NCBI GenBank assembly: GCA_016190785.1
Contig: JACPPX010000044.1
Location: 1 to 5,995 of the forward strand
Source: Chloroflexota bacterium
GTDB taxonomy: Bacteria > Chloroflexota > Anaerolineae > UBA7937 > JACPPX01
Length of the DNA: 5,995 nucleotides
Direction: 5' to 3'
The notes beneath the pieces were generated by a model. It saw only the letters and a program-made list of their open reading frames with translations. It had not been told where the DNA came from and made no database searches. Position numbers and translations under genes: made by a program. This document shows, piece by piece, positions 4,775 to 5,995 of the stretch. Position 1 is the stretch's first letter; each line of letters opens with the position of its first letter.

Positions 4775-5875
4775 ATGGCCAGTGTTACCTATGATCATGT
4801 AACCAAACAATTTGGCAATGTCACCGCGGTCAATGACCTCAACCTAGAAATCAAGGACAAGGAGTTCCTCGTCCTGGTTGGTCCCTCCGGTTGCGGAAAA
4901 TCCACCGCCCTCCGGCTCCTCGCTGGGTTGGAAGAAATAACCTCGGGAAACATCTACATCGGTGAGCACTTGGTGAATGATGTCCCCCCCAAAGACCGGG
5001 ACATCGCCATGGTTTTCCAGAGTTATGCCCTCTATCCCCACATGAATGTCTACGACAATATGGCCTTCGGGCTGCGACTGCGCAAAACCGCTAAGCCGGA
5101 GATCGACCGGCGGGTCAAAGAGGCGGCGGAGATCCTGGGGATCTCCCCCCTCCTCGACCGGAAGCCGCGGCAGCTCTCCGGAGGGCAGAGGCAGCGGGTA
5201 GCCCTGGGACGGGCTATTGTCCGCGAGCCGAAGGTCTTCCTGATGGACGAGCCCCTTTCCAACCTGGATGCCAAATTACGGGTCCAGACCCGGGCGGAGC
5301 TGTCCAAACTCCACCAACGACTGGAGACGACCTTTATCTATGTGACCCATGATCAGACCGAAGCCATGACCATGGGCACCCGCATCGCCGTTCTCAAGGA
5401 TGGGCTCCTGCAGCAACTGGATACCCCCCAGAACCTCTACGATCATCCTCTGAATATTTTTGTGGCCGGATTCATCGGTAGTCCGGCCATGAATTTCTTT
5501 CCCGCCCGGCTCCTGGGGGAGGATAGTCAGGTTTACCTCCAGGCTGATAGTTTTCGGCTGAAAGTTCCAGCTGAGCGAGCGGGCAAGTTAGTTAACTACC
5601 GGGGACAGGAAATGATCTTCGGCATCCGTCCGGAGGATATCCACGACCGGGCCCTGGCTTCTTCTGTTTCTCAGGATGCGGTGGTCAAGGCCCAGGTGGA
5701 AGTGACTGAGCTGATGGGGAGCGAGGTTTTCCTATATCTCTCCACCGGGAAGCAGAATTTTACCGCTCGGGTGGAGCCGAGGACTTCCGCCCGGCCGGGA
5801 AAGCCAGTGGAGCTGGTATTCAATATGGAGCGGATGCATCTCTTCGACCCCAATACCGAAGAGAGGATCGACTAG
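4775..5875 (+). CDS. ugpC: Sugar-type ABC importer ATPase (UgpC/MsmK/MalK family)
   Basis: This 366-residue protein is the ATP-hydrolysing subunit of a carbohydrate or glycerol-phosphate importer, working as a dimer on the cytoplasmic face of two permeases. The motifs are intact and in order: Walker A GPSGCGKST (36-44), Q-loop Gln82, signature LSGGQ (134-138), Walker B VFLMDE (154-159), D-loop SNLD (162-165) and switch His192. The segment VAGFIGSPAMNFF then leads into the C-terminal OB/TOBE region from about 240 to 366, including FGIRPEDI. The TOBE domain and the family length separate it from amino-acid or lipoprotein importers. No binding protein or permease gene lies in the window: the upstream neighbour is a MaoC hydratase and the next 120 bases hold no supported gene. 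It may therefore be a free-standing ATPase shared by several importers, as known for MsmK and MsiK, or the first gene of an operon beyond the edge. The ugpC symbol denotes family; the substrate cannot be read. A strong promoter and palindrome precede it. Confidence 0.93.
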   Translation: MASVTYDHVTKQFGNVTAVNDLNLEIKDKEFLVLVGPSGCGKSTALRLLAGLEEITSGNIYIGEHLVNDVPPKDRDIAMVFQSYALYPHMNVYDNMAFGLRLRKTAKPEIDRRVKEAAEILGISPLLDRKPRQLSGGQRQRVALGRAIVREPKVFLMDEPLSNLDAKLRVQTRAELSKLHQRLETTFIYVTHDQTEAMTMGTRIAVLKDGLLQQLDTPQNLYDHPLNIFVAGFIGSPAMNFFPARLLGEDSQVYLQADSFRLKVPAERAGKLVNYRGQEMIFGIRPEDIHDRALASSVSQDAVVKAQVEVTELMGSEVFLYLSTGKQNFTARVEPRTSARPGKPVELVFNMERMHLFDPNTEERID

Positions 5876-5995
5876 CCGGAACAACGGTGCCCCGGCATCT
5901 CGGAGCAAAGTCGCAAATTTTATCCGAGGAAAGGAGGGCCTTTATTTAGGGGGAAGATAAGCGGAGTGTCTTTTATTGGTTTCTCTAAACTATAA
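5876..5995. other. Intergenic 3' tail with weak hairpin; no gene supported
   Basis: The 120 bases after the ATPase stop hold no convincing start or reading frame. A small hairpin AAAGG-AGGG-CCTTT (5930-5943) followed by ATTT could be a weak terminator. The AAAGGAGG at 5930-5937 could instead be a ribosome site, but no start codon stands at the right distance. A 6-bp inverted repeat CTCGGA/TCCGAG (5899-5904, 5923-5928) has an 18-base loop and no T-run. Confidence 0.35.

Noticed and set aside
5923..5995. Minus-strand frame entering from the right edge and stopping near 5923 (about 24 residues)
   Set aside because: It is too short to judge, has no recognisable motif and could be chance; it might be the tail of a convergent gene beyond the edge.
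5966..5995. GTG-started mini-frame at the right edge
   Set aside because: It ends in TAA after nine codons and has no well-placed ribosome site.

Overview
The window is ordinary bacterial chromosome with moderately high GC (estimated by eye) and tight packing. It holds five protein genes and short intergenic gaps, with no RNA genes, mobile elements or CRISPR. Promoters are sigma70-like (TTGACA/TATAAT type) and Shine-Dalgarno sites are strong. TTG and GTG starts are used. The Tdh resembles the Thermus/Chloroflexota type, and the ATPase and the membrane spermidine-synthase-like protein would fit Chloroflexota or a similar deep-branching, possibly thermophilic lineage. That placement is a guess from remembered family resemblance, not a search.

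Layout, left to right. (1) 1-902, minus: L-threonine 3-dehydrogenase, 300 codons, with its C-terminus outside the window. (2) 903-1010: divergent promoter region with back-to-back -35 boxes and an 8-bp direct repeat. (3) 1011-1742, plus: protein-L-isoaspartate O-methyltransferase carrying a lipoprotein signal peptide, followed by a good intrinsic terminator. (4) 1803-4157, minus, convergent with pcm: a 784-residue polytopic membrane protein with a spermidine-synthase-like domain between two membrane blocks. (5) 4158-4244: a second divergent region. (6) 4245-4709, plus: MaoC-family hydratase. (7) 4710-4774: a near-consensus promoter overlapped by a 17-bp palindrome. (8) 4775-5875, plus: UgpC/MsmK/MalK-type sugar-importer ATPase. 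(9) 5876-5995: no gene supported.

The genes do not form one pathway. Each appears to have its own promoter, so this looks like housekeeping and catabolic genes side by side: threonine breakdown, protein repair, acyl-CoA hydration and sugar import energy. The points most worth a second look are these: two SAM-fold proteins in convergent genes that both appear to act outside the cytoplasm, where SAM is not expected; a spermidine-synthase fold whose usual catalytic acids look lost; candidate operators exactly on promoter elements; an Asp replacing the first structural-zinc Cys of Tdh; and several predicted transcripts with leaders of only 6-19 nt. I found no clear evidence of a wholly new system such as a defence island, retroelement or novel RNA.
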